Origin: JANQMY01 sp965227095
GTDB lineage: Bacteria; Pseudomonadota; Alphaproteobacteria; JANQMY01
Assembly: GCA_965227095.1 (NCBI GenBank)
Contig: CBDDFL010000001.1
Location: 2,914,001 to 2,978,000, forward strand
Direction of reading: 5' to 3'
DNA: 64,000 bases
Shown here: positions 63,139 through 64,000 of the stretch, piece after piece
How the letters are laid out: each line of letters begins with the position of its first letter
Numbering within the stretch: position 1 is the first letter of the stretch
Notes under the pieces: generated by a model
Databases searched by the model: none
What the model saw: only the letters and a program-made list of their open reading frames with translations
What the model was told of the DNA's origin: nothing
Translations under genes and position numbers: made by a program

Positions 63139-64000
63139 GGGACAGACTGAATCCACGGCCTGTCTTTTTCAACAGACCGATTAGACTTGTACTCAATTTG
63201 GGTGGGTGACAGCCAAATCGCATACGTACCGTTTCGCCACAGATCGAATTTGTCGATCACCAGTTTCGGTTTTTTACAGTGGTTCCTGAGCGGCCGTGGG
63301 CTGATCAGAATATCCGCCCGCAGACAATCTTCATGTGCTGCGCCAAGGTCTTTCGAATAGGCTAGAATTTGGCCCGTGGGAAGCTTAACAATGCACCCCA
63401 CCTCGTCACAGCGATGCGCTCGATGTTTGTTTTGCGCCGCTGCCGAAGGTGGACTCAAGTCACCGGACAGTCGAAGCCAAGCTTCTGTCTCGAACCTATT
63501 GCTCCTTCTTTCGATCGGAACCATACCCCCATCTGCCGCGCGATAGAGCACTTGCCCGCCGTCACTTGAGACGAACACATCCGGCTGATCGCTCGCATAA
63601 CCGAGCCCCCATCCCAGAACCATCATCGGGATACCGAGGAGGCGCCATTTTTCTCGCCATATGCACAACCACAAACCGCCAAGCACCACCAAGCCAAACG
63701 CAATCGGTGTCCACGCCGCGACGCCGTGAACCGCTCCGGGAAGACTTGCTACAAAGCGACCGACGTTGAGAATTTGAGCAATCCCCCACCCCATTACATG
63801 GAGAGACGGTGCTTCAAGCCCCAACGGCATCGCGATGAATGACATGATGGCCGCGGGCATGACCACAAACCCCATCAGAGGCATGGCCACGAGGTCGGCC
63901 AGTACACTGTAGTGAACGACCCGGTGAAAATGATACGCTGCCATGGACGACGTGGCGAAACTCGCCACAAGGCTGGTGACAATAATACCGGCCACATAGA
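63132..64000 (-). CDS. comEC: ComEC/Rec2-family DNA uptake/membrane protein, C-terminal part (runs off window)
   Basis: The leftward frame is open from the window edge to the stop at 63132, so the N-terminus is missing. About 150 residues form several membrane helices with the competence-domain pattern (FHRVVHYSVLADLVAMPLMGFVVMP). After them comes a soluble domain with degenerate MBL sequence: it keeps DEVGC, EDCLRADILISPRPLRNHC, but lacks the HxDxDH metal motif, as is usual in alphaproteobacterial ComEC. It should transport DNA through the inner membrane. The lexA-comEC neighbourhood is common in this class. Confidence 0.85.
   Translation of the reverse strand, partial: YVAGIIVTSLVASFATSSMAAYHFHRVVHYSVLADLVAMPLMGFVVMPAAIMSFIAMPLGLEAPSLHVMGWGIAQILNVGRFVASLPGAVHGVAAWTPIAFGLVVLGGLWLCIWREKWRLLGIPMMVLGWGLGYASDQPDVFVSSDGGQVLYRAADGGMVPIERRSNRFETEAWLRLSGDLSPPSAAAQNKHRAHRCDEVGCIVKLPTGQILAYSKDLGAAHEDCLRADILISPRPLRNHCKKPKLVIDKFDLWRNGTYAIWLSPTQIEYKSNRSVEKDRPWIQSVPQ

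Noticed and set aside
1..64000. tRNA, rRNA, CRISPR arrays, insertion sequences and prophage genes
   Set aside because: Scanning by eye found no cloverleaf end motifs, spaced direct repeats, transposase or integrase motifs. A covariance-model search would be needed to exclude small structured RNAs.

Overview
This window comes from an alphaproteobacterial chromosome. The evidence is the gene order and fusions: dusB-ntrB-ntrC-ntrY-ntrX-trkA-trkH-dat-hfq-hflX, pdhA-pdhB-pdhC-lpd with a lipoyl domain on E1-beta, a fused ispDF, trpD-trpC-moaC-moeA-lexA-comEC, and a LexA box of the alphaproteobacterial GAAC-N7-GAAC type. The genus cannot be fixed from the sequence. No rRNA, tRNA, CRISPR array, insertion sequence or prophage was seen.

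Positions 1-17,100 are accessory. They hold a truncated TetR gene with an elaborate palindromic operator, a large unknown lipoprotein, a small enzyme resembling ATC hydrolase, two tandem paralogous exported proteins, and an emrAB efflux pair with a divergent tetR and a 21-bp operator between them. Next come methylmalonyl-CoA epimerase, a DUF1232 protein, a TauD/TfdA dioxygenase next to an NCS2 purine/pyrimidine permease, an exported NTF2-like protein and a cysteine-containing exported protein. The section ends with a two-gene unit, a cytoplasmic CspA-like subtilase plus a ComEC-type metallo-beta-lactamase-fold protein, and a GFA-family zinc protein. The protease/MBL pair is the best candidate for an undescribed system.

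Positions 17,174-37,250 are conserved core: a GPH symporter coupled to mazG, then cysQ-hflX-hfq, D-amino acid aminotransferase, Trk potassium uptake, the two nitrogen-type two-component pairs (NtrYX and NtrBC), dusB, ispDF, pgpA, pncC, a RatA/Coq10 START protein and lipA. Genes are tightly packed, with 4-bp start/stop overlaps in several places.

Positions 37,526-40,267 hold an orphan Tad-type trio (a vWA TadG-like protein and two TadE-like pseudopilins) without any visible Tad ATPase or secretin. After it lies a short AT-rich stretch with two perfect inverted repeats and a doubtful small ORF. The trio separates lipA from the pyruvate dehydrogenase genes.

Positions 40,268-64,000 are core metabolism. 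They run through lpd, an unknown exported protein, pdhC, pdhB, pdhA, ftsB, a GST, enolase, an NSS transporter, kdsA, pyrG, secG, tpiA, ppiD, trpE, a small membrane protein, trpG, trpD, trpC, moaC, moeA, lexA with its SOS box, and the 3' part of comEC, which runs off the end of the window.
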